Positions 12,101-21,967 of a stretch of 64,000 nucleotides of DNA are shown one piece after another (the first letter of the stretch is position 1; each line of letters begins with the position of its first letter). Position numbers and translations under genes: made by a program. The stretch lies in the NCBI GenBank assembly GCA_019828595.1, contig JAHQRK010000024.1, forward strand, positions 434,001-498,000, given 5' to 3'. The DNA comes from Aphanomyces cochlioides. Its lineage: Eukaryota > Oomycota > Saprolegniomycetes > Saprolegniales > Verrucalvaceae. A model generated the notes under the pieces. The model made no database searches. It worked only from the letters and a program-made list of their open reading frames with translations, and had not been told where the DNA came from.

Positions 12101-14383
12101 GTCATCCAAGGTCTGCGCCAAATGGATGGCTGCCAAGTGCCATGGATCATGACTGCCTATTGTTATGCTGACTTTGAGAGACGATGGGAAATGGCGAACA
12201 CACAAAAGAAGCAACAGCGCTGTGTTGAAGAGTCAAACAATGCTGCTGTGTACCTTGAATCTATCCTTCGCAATGCCGATCAGACGAGTTTGACGTCGTG
12301 CTGGGGAAAAGCATTGGAAATTGGGGTTTATTTGCACCTGAAAAGTACTGCTCAAGCAGCCCAATGGATCGTGACTACCCAGGAGCGAAAGACTACTGTA
12401 CCTGAAGAAGCCCAGGTTTGGTTGAATGCGGGAATGACGAAGTTTGCAACGCAGTGGCAAATTACAAGCGGTTGGGAGTCGTCGAATCAATATTTGTGAA
12501 AATTGCCTATGGATTGGCGTATCCTCTGACTCTCAAATCCTCCAGTGGGTTCTTTCAATTCTCGGCAGAGACAACTCGCAAGATGCAGTGGCCTTCGGCA
12601 AACGACTTGTCTGCTATTGCATCTAATTCGAGTGTGATACAAGGCAAGAGTCTCATTCGGAGCAGTCCTGTCTTTGCCCATGCGAATACAACACCAGAAG
12701 AAGCGTCGATCGATTTTGGATTATTGAGTTCCCCATTTGGACCATGCTTTTCCTTAGTTCGCGATGCCTTGGGACCCTTTGGCTCTGTCGCCATGAGGCG
12801 AATTCCAACTCCAATTTCATTGCGAGCATTGTACCAAAACATTTCAAGAGCAATCAAACGCTTGCTTTTGTCGGAGACATCGATTCAGCGCGCATTTTTA
12901 CGTATCAACTCATTGTACTCGATTACCCCTCGGCCGAAAGCATGGGATGGATTGACGCTCGCAGGGGGCAATTTCCTCTGTGAGTTAACTGCAAGTAGCA
13001 ACTCGTTACCAGGCCAATCATTTAGTTTGTCAGGCTCTTGTCCTCTCGGCGCGCAGGAGTTCATTGTGGGAGACTCTTCCGACATCATGGCAGCTACTAT
13101 TGTCTCTCCAACTGTGACAGCCTCAGCGGTGGCCCAGCGAGAATTCCGAAATCCGTCGAGTACTCTGGCACTGATTCAAAATGTCCGAGCGTTTCTACAG
13201 ACATACCTTCGTCCTTCGGATGCGTCGGCGCTGCTCGTCCAAGCCCAGCTTGTGAAATCCATCGTGCGAGATCAAATCCAGATCGACAATGTGCAATACA
13301 TTGGCGGCATACCTACTTCCATTGCAAGAGTTCGTTTCTTCGATCCGACTGAAGTTGATTTGGAATTATACACGTGGTTAGCTGTCTTTGACTGGGCTAA
13401 AGGAACTCGTGAAGTCGTGTCGTTTCAAGGCGACAATGGCACGATCACAGCCATGTCCTCACTGAGCAATTTGAATCGAATGCCCGTGAACTCACGTGAA
13501 GTTCCAGTGAATATCAGTTTGTACATGCGACGTCTGCTGCAATACTTCACTGGCGTGATGCTTCTGGTTGCTTGCATTGTGTGCCTCTACATCATTGGCC
13601 TCAAGGGACAAATTGAAGCGTCCAACATGCTCGTCTTCAGTCGCGTCGCGAGTATCGTGTGGATCGGACGGCCTGGTTTTTCTTCGCGCCTTGTCGGCCA
13701 TCTCGATTTTATCCACAGCGACACTGACACTTGTCCGTCCCATGGAAGGCGTCGTCTCGTATTTTGAGTTGACATCTCGTGCCTGGTATATGATCATCTT
13801 GGCGGCGGGGGAATTAGTCTGGATGGCGTACGTCGTGAATGACGTCTTTTCCGTCGTGACTGGTCCTGCGACTCCGAGATATGCCTCAAGAAGCTTCATG
13901 ACTGCGTGGGTTGCCGCGATTCTCTCTGTAATTCTAGTGCCTCCTCGTAGTCAAATGTCATTGTCTCGAGAGTGCACAGTAGTGGAAGTGGACTTTCAAG
14001 TCATGTGTACCAGTGGTCAAGTCGAGATTGGCCAAGTGAACCTCGTGTATTTCCTCATCAGTCTCGTCTTGGGCTGCTGTATTGTCTGCTACGCACTTGA
14101 GAGATGGAGACCCCATCGACGAAAACACTCGTCACCGGCGTCTCCACTCGTTTATGCAGCTGCAAAATACCAATTCAAGTCGGACAAATGGCGCTACAAA
14201 GGCGTGTGGCACATCGATAAGGCATCGGCAGTCCTGACTGGCATCTTGACATTTGAATTATCGTCCACGTTGTATTTGTTCGACATAAAGACGTGGCGAA
14301 TCCATGCATTGCCAAGGCAAGACGATCATGACGTGAACATGCCAGAGCACCTCCGATATGCAGTGCCACTCATTCTTCAGTAG
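9162..14383 (+). pseudogene. ND-x-WW multi-pass membrane protein, copy 3, frameshifted
   Basis: The best preserved copy. Joined across frames it would be roughly 1,700 residues. Half 1 has a membrane helix (VYLILTLGCSVWYLCLLAEV), TNDYWWHEF, a Cys-containing ectodomain and membrane segments. Half 2 repeats the plan with a helix near 11.82 kb, ANDFWWAGF, an ectodomain and a C-terminal membrane block from about 13.5 kb to the stop at 14381. Frame breaks lie near 9.2, 10.54, 10.85, 11.07, 11.5, 12.46 and 13.67 kb. Several look like single-base losses, for example one A at about 12.46 kb compared with copy 2. That pattern fits either a pseudogene or homopolymer errors in the assembly. Role unknown; the topology suggests a plasma-membrane or secretory-pathway protein. 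Confidence 0.75.
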
Positions 14384-14804
14384 TACAAGACACTCTCGCT
14401 CGTATTGTGACGACAGCCTCTTCAGTAGATGAAGCAAGCGATCTTGGCACTATGAAAAGTGTTAAGTAAATTCAATTGAACCAGATATACTCGGAAGAGA
14501 TTTCATGAAAGATTGCTGTGAACGACTGCTCTGTTCTGCTGTTTCAATCGCACTGAAGAAGCTTTCCTCCATGAGCATGGCAATTTAGGAGTTGGTTTTG
14601 AAATAATTCTCGGGTTGCAGCTTAGTAGAGTAGTTGCTGGTAACCTCTAGCCGGCTAGCAAGGTGTAAGTTGGCGATTTGATCAAAGTTGCCATCTCTAC
14701 ACAAATGTTGCACCATGGTTGTAGTGTTTGCCTTTGCATCCATGTTGGAGTTGTGGCAATGTCGACATTGGAATTCAAAAAGGGACAATGCTATTAGAGA
14801 ACTC
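14384..14804. other. intergenic, 3' flanks of convergent genes
   Basis: Short region between the end of array copy 3 and the stop codon of the AP-4 mu gene. It contains AT-rich sequence consistent with two convergent 3' ends; no gene seen. Confidence 0.5.
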
Positions 14805-16133
14805 TTAAATGCGGCATACGTACGAGCTCGACTGGGTGACGTAGCGTACCCAGCGCTTGTACTTGTAGTTGGGATGACGGGCATGTTCGGGAATACGCAA
14901 GTAACGCACTTGGAGCGTCGACACATTGTACATGGGAATTTCAAAGTTCATGCTCACGGGACCAATTTCACGGCGGACGTGGGTGCTCGGGCCACTCAAC
15001 GTAATCTTGGCACGAAGGGTCATTTCGGAACCACCCGTGAAACGTTTGATTGCCCATCGGACTTGGTTTTCATTCTCACGGAATTCTGCCAATTGGCCTG
15101 CCGTGTTCTTGCCAATGTCGCACGAGACAGCAATCGTGTTGTGCGGCACGGGGAAACGGATGATGACGTTCGCACCATAGTTGTTGTCTGGCATGTCAGC
15201 ACGAATCTTGAGCACCATTTCAATCTTCGTGGGCGAGGTTTCTTCAACAAAAGGGAAAATACGGAATGGTGCTCGGAATTCACCTGTAATGCGGTAGTTG
15301 ATGACTGTAAATTCACCATCAGGGGGGGTGAACACAAGGACTCGATCACGTTCGAATTCGTCGAGTTGAACACATTCGTGGAAATTGCAATCGTCCAACA
15401 CAACTTGGCCATACCCGTTGGATTTCTGTCCAATGACCAAATCTTCGTTGAGGGCAAGACGCAGTTCGGGGTTGCCTGCCAAATACGACTTCATTTGAAT
15501 ACGTCCTTCAACGGAAGCATTGAGCATTTGACCACCGGGCGAGAAGACAACGTTGAGACGTTCAAGGATATCGCAAAAGAGTTCGTTTTCTTCTTTCTTG
15601 TTGTTGGCTTGCGCATTCGCAACGGGTTTGCGGACGGACACAGCTGCCTTGATGTTGCTCTGGCGGTTCAAGATGCTCTTGTTGACTGTCTTGGCCAGGG
15701 CAGCTTCGCCCACAAGAATAGCTTCATTGTGCACATGTGCTTTCAATCCCTCCGTACTTGTATCTTGAGCATAGCCATAGTCGAGAGTTTCATCGAGGAG
15801 TTCAAGGCAGAGCGTAAAATTCTTGCGGAGGGTTTCTTCGGTGAGAATCCCGCAATAATCTTTGAACACTCGGCAGAGACGCGTGAGAAGCTCGAGAATG
15901 TAGCTGGGGGAGATATTGTATCGTGTGGTCGCGACAAAGTACAATGCGTTCTTCTTCACATAGAGGTAGTTCACCCCATCGACATGGAAAGACGGCGGTG
16001 CTTCGCCCTTGTCCCAGAACTTAACCTTGCGGAAGAACGTTTCCGAGCTCGTGCTTGGGACATCGCCACGGAAATCGCTGAAGAGAATCGAGTCGCCGCG
16101 GCTGCTCAGGATGTAGAACTGCGAGATCGACAT
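14805..16133 (-). CDS. AP4M1: AP-4 adaptor complex subunit mu
   Basis: A single uninterrupted frame of 442 residues, the usual size for adaptor medium chains. The N-terminal longin-like domain (about 1-140) starts MSISQFYILSSRGD. It is followed by a linker and a C-terminal mu homology domain (about 180-442) ending in WVRYVTQSSSYVCRI. Both the start and the end resemble AP-4 mu more than AP-1 or AP-2 mu, whose ends differ, for example the AP-2 terminus around SGSYETR. AP-4 mu binds tyrosine-based sorting signals at the trans-Golgi network as part of a clathrin-independent coat. No intron is needed. The neighbours are unrelated. Confidence 0.85.
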   Translation of the reverse strand: MSISQFYILSSRGDSILFSDFRGDVPSTSSETFFRKVKFWDKGEAPPSFHVDGVNYLYVKKNALYFVATTRYNISPSYILELLTRLCRVFKDYCGILTEETLRKNFTLCLELLDETLDYGYAQDTSTEGLKAHVHNEAILVGEAALAKTVNKSILNRQSNIKAAVSVRKPVANAQANNKKEENELFCDILERLNVVFSPGGQMLNASVEGRIQMKSYLAGNPELRLALNEDLVIGQKSNGYGQVVLDDCNFHECVQLDEFERDRVLVFTPPDGEFTVINYRITGEFRAPFRIFPFVEETSPTKIEMVLKIRADMPDNNYGANVIIRFPVPHNTIAVSCDIGKNTAGQLAEFRENENQVRWAIKRFTGGSEMTLRAKITLSGPSTHVRREIGPVSMNFEIPMYNVSTLQVRYLRIPEHARHPNYKYKRWVRYVTQSSSYVCRI

Positions 16134-16936
16134 GGGGAATTGGCAACACGTGGAAAGAAGCGGTGCTGACGGAATTAAACATCATATTCGTAAGAAATAC
16201 AAATATCAAGTACAAAGATTTAAAACATTTAAAACAAATAAAGGCATATTTAAAAATAGTTTATAAATACTTCGGTCATTGCTGCAAAAAACCCTGCGAG
16301 GGAACATTGGGACAAGAGCCCCCCCCTGATTCCTCTTTTCGCAAGAATGCTCGATGGAAAGTAGCTGATCTCTCTGGTAAAATGCTACGATGACCAAGGT
16401 TGCGCTTGTATTGGGCTCCATAGAGCTATAGGACTCGACTGTGACAAGGCAGGGGTTAGAAAAGTGAGGGGTGGTTTTGCAAGGTGGGTGCATCGATGAC
16501 ATTAGCGCTCATCTTGCAAGAGTCATGTTGATGGCATCTATCCCCCGTCGCTTCTAGCTCCCATCGATCAGCTACAGAGCTGAGTATCTCGACCAGTCGG
16601 CATTACTTTCTATCATACTTGCCTATATCGCCAAAACGCGACGACGACTAAGATTGCTCGGTTCAACAAAGCAGGCAGTACATCTCACAGCGATAATGCA
16701 CCAAGTGACGGCCACACCGCTTTCTGACTGTCCCTTGCAGACCACTGCTGCTATTTGCTAACTCCTTATTTTCGGACGTGGTTGTTTGCTTGTAGTCAGT
16801 CTGCTGCGCATTGTAACTTACAGCAGCATGTGCCTCTTGCGTCATCTCCACGTCGGCACAACTGACTGCGTCGTTGTAAAAACACTTGCGCTCTTTGATA
16901 CGTCTTCCATGTAATTATTAAGTTAAAATTTATCAT
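16134..16936. other. intergenic region
   Basis: About 0.8 kb upstream of the AP-4 mu start. The first 130 bp are AT-rich and probably contain the AP-4 mu promoter. Short open frames on the minus strand (16206-16502 and 16663-16851) have no recognisable motif and I do not call them. Confidence 0.45.
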
Positions 16937-17473
16937 CTACAAGCCGTCCCCGTAGGCGACAGCTTGCCTTGATATGCATGCCGCGAGAGATGGCAATCGC
17001 GGAGGTGGGGACGAAACGACGACAGGTTGGCTAAGCCACGGCTCAAACGGTGCCGTTTCCTGCGTGAGGACATTGGAGATTTTGTAGTGGAGTCGTGGGC
17101 TCGAATGGTCTGGCTCAAAGCTGTCGAGGCCAAATGGAACTGGACCTGTTGGCCTTGGTACCGAGTACGGGTCTGACGACACGATGGGCGGCAACGAGAT
17201 GACAGACGACGTGGTGCCAGTAAATCGCGGTACTTTCTGGACATGGGTTTCACTGCGTTCATACGGCGCAAAGTATCGCTTCTGGCGCAACTTCCAGTCC
17301 ATCTTGCGCTGGTTTTGGTTTTGTTTGAATCGATGGACGTCGCAGAGGTTGTGCGGTTGCCCGTTCGTCTTGAGCGCGCGTTCGTTGGGGCATTTGCCCG
17401 TCTTGTAGAGGCAATAGCCTCGAAACGGCGCGCGTTCGTCTTGGGGGAACGGTGGGGAGTACACTGCGTGCAT
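16937..17473 (-). CDS. small Cys/His-containing basic protein
   Basis: An intronless frame of 178 residues. Near the N-terminus lies a compact Cys/His block: a Cys in GYCLYKTGKC, a second Cys in that stretch, then LCDVHRFKQNQNQRK, giving the spacing C-x6-C-x13-C-x2-H followed by many Gln, Arg and Lys. I recall blocks of this style as recurrent in oomycete proteins but cannot name a family. The block may bind zinc. The C-terminal two thirds is Pro/Ser-rich and probably disordered. The basic residues after the Cys/His block suggest nucleic-acid or acidic-partner contact, which is inference. The ATG chosen is the first in frame. Confidence 0.6.
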   Translation of the reverse strand: MHAVYSPPFPQDERAPFRGYCLYKTGKCPNERALKTNGQPHNLCDVHRFKQNQNQRKMDWKLRQKRYFAPYERSETHVQKVPRFTGTTSSVISLPPIVSSDPYSVPRPTGPVPFGLDSFEPDHSSPRLHYKISNVLTQETAPFEPWLSQPVVVSSPPPRLPSLAACISRQAVAYGDGL

Positions 17474-18653
17474 GAGAGCTGTCAGTCGCGTGTTGTGTGC
17501 TTGGGTGCAAATTGGAGAATGAACTTGCTCGACTCAGGCAAACTAACGGGCCACTTGTTCTCAGACGCATGGCCTGTCTCCACGTGTAGGAAAAAAAAAC
17601 ACGGCCTCATCTGACGCCCCTCTGTTTCTCGTCCTCCTCATTTATATGCACAGCAGCTCGTCGCTTCCACGCGCTTCTATCCTGCATGGCAAAAAGGGCG
17701 ACTGCAGTCTAGTTCTTGTGTCGTTCTAGCAACATCGGATTGATTTCAGCTCCAATATATGCATGCTGCACTTTATCCGGTTATATCCGGAATTTCACGG
17801 ACCTCCTGGTTGCAAGGGAAAACTCGCTCTTCATGTGAATCAGGTGCAGACAGGAGAGACGGACTTTCGAGCGTCGCGCATGGGCGCTGGATCTCCCGAG
17901 AGAAGACATGATTTTGCTGCTTGGACCCATCGGTGACGCTGATTTGGATGTGCTATAGGCATGCAATTTTGGACAGAGTCCTTTCTGCAAATTGCACTTT
18001 ACTCCAAAGTGCACTTTCCCCTTTCGACAACACACAGACGACAAATGCTTGCACCTTTGGAGAATGATCTGTACAAGTGTTTTAGTCGTTGAAACCAAAG
18101 CGAGCTCGTCCATAGCTGAGAGTTGAGAGATTGATGCTGTAGCTGGGGATCAAAATTGTCACCTTGTGAAGGACCGAAGTTGATTTGTTGACCTTGTACG
18201 ACAAGAGGTACCTGGTACGTACTCGAGAGATGGTGATCGTGGTGGGGCTGAGAGAATCCCATCTTTCAACTGATTACAGGAACGAACGCAGATGGAACTC
18301 GCTTGTGTTCCTCTGCAGCGACGTACGTACTCGATCAAGTTGTGGTTCCATCTCAGCGTTTTGTCCTAGTGACGAAAAATGTCGGGTGGGAAAATGTGAC
18401 AGAACCTTGCGCGTGTTACTTCTTGGTACGATCCACGTGTTGCTCGGCGGTGGCGTGCATCGACTCTTGTGCTGCCCATCCGAGTCCATCCAGCGCATTC
18501 TCGAGGCATCAAGCTGTTGATGAGTCAAGCGATTGGAAGCGCAGAGGAAACGACGAGCGAGCTATGATGGACTCTTGGTATTTCTTTCGAAGTGGACGTA
18601 TCGACGACTACAGCTGTACTGTAGTGTGGGAAAGTATGGCTAAGACAGACGTG
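17474..18653. other. region without a confident gene
   Basis: Several minus-strand frames (17781-18113, 17999-18262, 18274-18528) overlap in different registers. Some have Cys-rich stretches reminiscent of short oomycete Cys/His repeats (for example LQKGLCPKLHAY), but stops and frame changes prevent a model. A pair of TTATCCGG/TATATCCGG motifs lies at 17773-17790. This may be a decayed gene; I do not call one. Confidence 0.35.
17773..17790. promoter_or_regulatory. ATCCGG doublet, candidate promoter motif
   Basis: TTATCCGG and TATATCCGG lie 1 bp apart. They match the half-site of the palindromic motif found upstream of several genes in this window. The nearest called start (17473, minus) is about 300 bp away, further than at the other sites, so its target is unclear. 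Confidence 0.3.
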
Positions 18654-19144
18654 CTATAGTCCAACAAGCACGTCATCGTTGCAAAGTTTGGTGCACGCGT
18701 GATAATTCTTGAGCCAGGCTATATCTCTGTCACCTCGTTGATCAACAACCGATAGACAGACGCGAAAAGTCTTGGTTTTGTCATCCATGATGGCGACACC
18801 AGAATGCGGATCAAACGACAGCGGGCGGTGGGTGATCAAAGCTTTGCCCACAAGGGTTGCAACTGCACCGACTGCAGCATCGTCGCCGTTTGAAATCATC
18901 ATGAAACACTCCGCAGTGCACGTCGATCCGGTCGTGACGATGGATGGCACTTGTACCATCATGGAAAGCTCTCATCGAGGGCTCGGAGCCATTCAATTTC
19001 TGCGAAATCTTTGAATTCGACGCCTGTGCCAACTGGAGGAGCAAGAGCACGCCATGGCGGAGGAGTGGAAGACAGGCCACGTATACGTCTTGGATTGACA
19101 ATTCGCGACGGGTTGTATGCAATGCATCGGTGGTGCCGGCGCCA
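18654..19144 (-). pseudogene. unrecognised minus-strand coding remnant or unresolved multi-exon gene
   Basis: Two adjoining minus-strand segments read like protein. The upstream one contains NPRRIRGLSSTPPPW and VEFKDFAEIEWLRALDESF. The downstream one (18962 to 18654) contains VPSIVTTGSTCTAECFMMI, HRPLSFDPHSGVAIMDDKT and a final stop. A single base separates the two registers near 18962. An in-frame TAA lies upstream near 19151 and no ATG is in the upstream register. I cannot decide between a pseudogene, a sequencing indel and a gene with unplaced introns. No family recognised. Confidence 0.4.
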
Positions 19145-19624
19145 TGATTACATGACCAACGTCGTGTGGGGAAACATTCAAGCGCGTACGTACTACCACC
19201 GCCGCCAAAGAGTCACGGGATGGCCTTGTCTCAATGCTTTCATTTGCAGCCATCGAGGAGTCGCCGTGCAACTTTTTCCCACGCGCGCTGCGCCTCTTGT
19301 GCACACATTCACTGGGCGCGTCGCCTTTCTTAGACAGGGCATCGTCATGGACTTTGTCAAAGCGTCTTGGTGATAGAGACCAGCATCATCCATGGATGGA
19401 TGGCCGTGGTTGCACCATCACGTCGTGATAAAGGCCATCTCACCCATGGTCCGACAGCCAACATACGACTGGATTACTCCCAATCGCCTCATCTCAAGCC
19501 ACGTTGCATTGATTGCTCCCAGAGATAACTTGGCTCATTGAATCCATGTCTCGGTGGTTGATGGGTTGATTTATGCATGTCTTCATGGTGGCCCCCGTTT
19601 TTTTTACGGCAGTTTCGTCGTACT
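19145..19624. other. intergenic region upstream of the kinesin gene
   Basis: No convincing gene. A plus-strand frame 18951-19373 crosses the remnant on the opposite strand and has no recognisable motif. The region must contain the kinesin promoter. Confidence 0.4.
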
Positions 19625-21471
19625 ATGGACCAACCGACGCGAATTCACGTCGCAGTGAGACTTCGCCCTCGGTTGCCCTCTGAAGCGCAAGACTCTCTGG
19701 CTGTGATTGCGTCCCACGACCGGATTCAGCTTGTCTCGACACCAAAAGCCCGTCGACTGACATCGTACAAGTTTGATCGAGTCTTCACGCCCGAGGACAC
19801 CAATGCCACCGTGTACGAGACTTTTCTTCGCCCGCTCGTCGCTCATGCCCTGCGTGGAACACACGCGACTGTCCTTGCTTACGGCCAAACGGGGACTGGG
19901 AAAACATTCACGATGCTGGGGCGCAATCTATGGGGACTCTGTGCCCACGGAGAGGACGACGAGGACGATGAAACATTGCGGGAAACGACGGAAGATCCCA
20001 CGCAGAGGTCCATCGAGGTCACTCAACTTGCATTGACGACGACGCTTGTAGGGGGCTCATGTATTTCGTGGCGCACGAACTGCTACAAGCCAAGCAAGGA
20101 CCGGTCAGTTGCTCGTACTTGGAACTCTACAATGAAAAAGTGTTCGACTTGACGCGAGACGACAAGAGTCCATTGGATCTACGCGAGGATGCAATCCACG
20201 GCGTCTTCTTGCCAGCTCTCCAAGTGCGACCTCTCCACTCGGTGGACACATTGACGGATATTCTATGGCGCGGGGCAAAAGCTCGAGCGTGTCGTGCGAC
20301 CAATATGAACGAACGCTCGAGTCGCAGCCACACAATTTTGCAACTCCACGTCGATGGAGCAACGACAACCATCAATTTAGTCGACTTGGCAGGCTCTGAG
20401 AAGTGCAAGAAGCTCTCGTCGCGAGACCAAGACATGAAGGTAAAGACGACATTGGAAACAAGCTCCAGTCTTCATCTTTTGGTAGGAGCTCAAGTTTATC
20501 AATCAAAGCTTGTCAACACTTGGGCAGTGCATTTCAGCTCTCATGAAGCGCGATAAACTCCACGGCGGTCCTCTTGGGATTGCTGTTGGCAGCGTTCACG
20601 TGCCATATCGTAACAGTAAACTCACGAGATTGCTCCAGCCAAGTCTCGGTATCGTGCTGCCACGTCATACCTCGTACAACCCAACGACGTGTTTTAGGAG
20701 GTGGTGGACTTTGTTCATTCATCGTGACGCTCAATCCGTGCAAATCCAGCGCTCAGGAAACATTGTCGACGTTGCAGTTTGCAACACGAGCGATGAAAGT
20801 GTCCGTCTCGTGCGGTCAGCTTGCTTTTTCCTGTCTTGAATTGCTTTTCTCATTGCAAGATGGATAGAACCTTGCTTGGATTCACGACGGGAGACACAAC
20901 GCCAAGTTTCAAAGAGCACCTTCAACAACGGCAGCAGCAGCAGCGCAAGCTCCAACGACATCGTCGCGCAATTGAGAGCCGAAAACAAAAAACTGGCCCA
21001 AGCACTCGAGATGGTAACTTGCTTTGAAGCGCGTCGACTAAAAGTCGCAGGAACGACAACAGAAACGAAAACTCTTGCTTGGCTTCACGTCATTACTGAG
21101 CGGCGAATACTCCAAGGTCAGCAAACTTGATGGGCATTTGTTTCCAAGCCTTGGTGCTACAGGGAGGCTCTAAAGATGCGCAGGAAGGCGACGACGGTGA
21201 CAATGGTACACTCTATCCCCCGATGGTACTCTTGACGGTGGCGCTAGGACGGCTGTCGGAGGATGTCTTGGCAAAACTCTCAACTTTGGAAGTGTCCATG
21301 CAGTCGCAATTGCAAGGCATTCAAGCCACCAAAGATGCATTGACATCACAAGCTACACCCACGACAGCGCTCAAGAGCTACTGGGACGAGTACATTGACG
21401 ACACCACGGGGTTCAAATACTTTCACAATTCACAGACGGGCGAGACAAGATGGACTAAACCAAATACTTAA
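19625..21471 (+). CDS. kinesin-like protein with C-terminal WW domain
   Basis: Seven exons: 19625-20007, 20052-20439, 20486-20648, 20698-20800, 20860-21013, 21045-21116 and 21163-21471. They sum to 1572 nt, giving 523 residues. The motor domain fills about residues 5-345. It has [10 protein letters not shown] at the start, P-loop [15 protein letters not shown], switch [10 protein letters not shown], switch II DLAGSEK and the motor end [17 protein letters not shown]. All nucleotide-contact motifs are intact, so it should be an active microtubule motor. A short helical neck ([15 protein letters not shown]) follows. The last about 35 residues form a WW domain, with Trp in [22 protein letters not shown] and a final Pro. 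WW domains bind proline-rich ligands, here perhaps cargo. An upstream in-frame ATG at 19577 exists, but [11 protein letters not shown] is the better start. Confidence 0.85.
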
Positions 21472-21967
21472 CAAGCCATCGCGTCATGACGTTGACATAC
21501 CTTGCGTTTATCCATGAAACTGCTCGTTCACAATTGCTTTGGACTGTCTTGGCTGTCGAGACTTGCCTCTACTCCAATTGTCTGCGCAACAAGCAGCATC
21601 CACGGGCGGAGTAGAATGAATCATGAGCGCTGGAAAGCGCACTGGGGGTTGTCATGGCTCTGGTATGAATATCTTCCTCTCTTGACTCGATGGGGGGGGG
21701 TCGAAGGGGGGGCGTCAAAGTGGGCGTCATGATAAAAGAGTTCTTGTACCTTGTCGTTAGCCTTGGATGAAGCGAAATGATGACGTAGATGTTGGGCAAG
21801 CTGTTGAACGAAAGATAGCAGCTTGGTCAGCGTCGATCGTCTGGGTTAATTGCCGCGTACGTCGCCGAAAAAACGCTGAACAGTTTCGGCAATCGGTTTC
21901 CCTCTTGTGGCAAATATAAATATTGGTGGCGTTGCAAACCAAGTGAAGCGACGCAAGTGTTGGCAGG
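21472..21967. other. intergenic between kinesin and SAPS gene
   Basis: About 0.5 kb with a G-run at about 21691-21699 and 21705-21711 and no gene. It should hold the kinesin 3' end and the promoter of the SAPS-domain gene. Confidence 0.5.

Noticed and set aside
14805..16133. AP-2 mu instead of AP-4 mu
   Set aside because: The start MSISQFYILSSRGD and the end WVRYVTQSSSYVCRI fit AP-4; AP-2 mu ends differently.
14688..16169. 493-codon plus-strand open frame
   Set aside because: Antisense shadow of AP-4 mu; the minus-strand protein has clear family motifs throughout.
21690..21712. G-rich runs as a possible G-quadruplex or sequencing artefact
   Set aside because: Only two G-runs of more than five are close together; too little to claim a structure.
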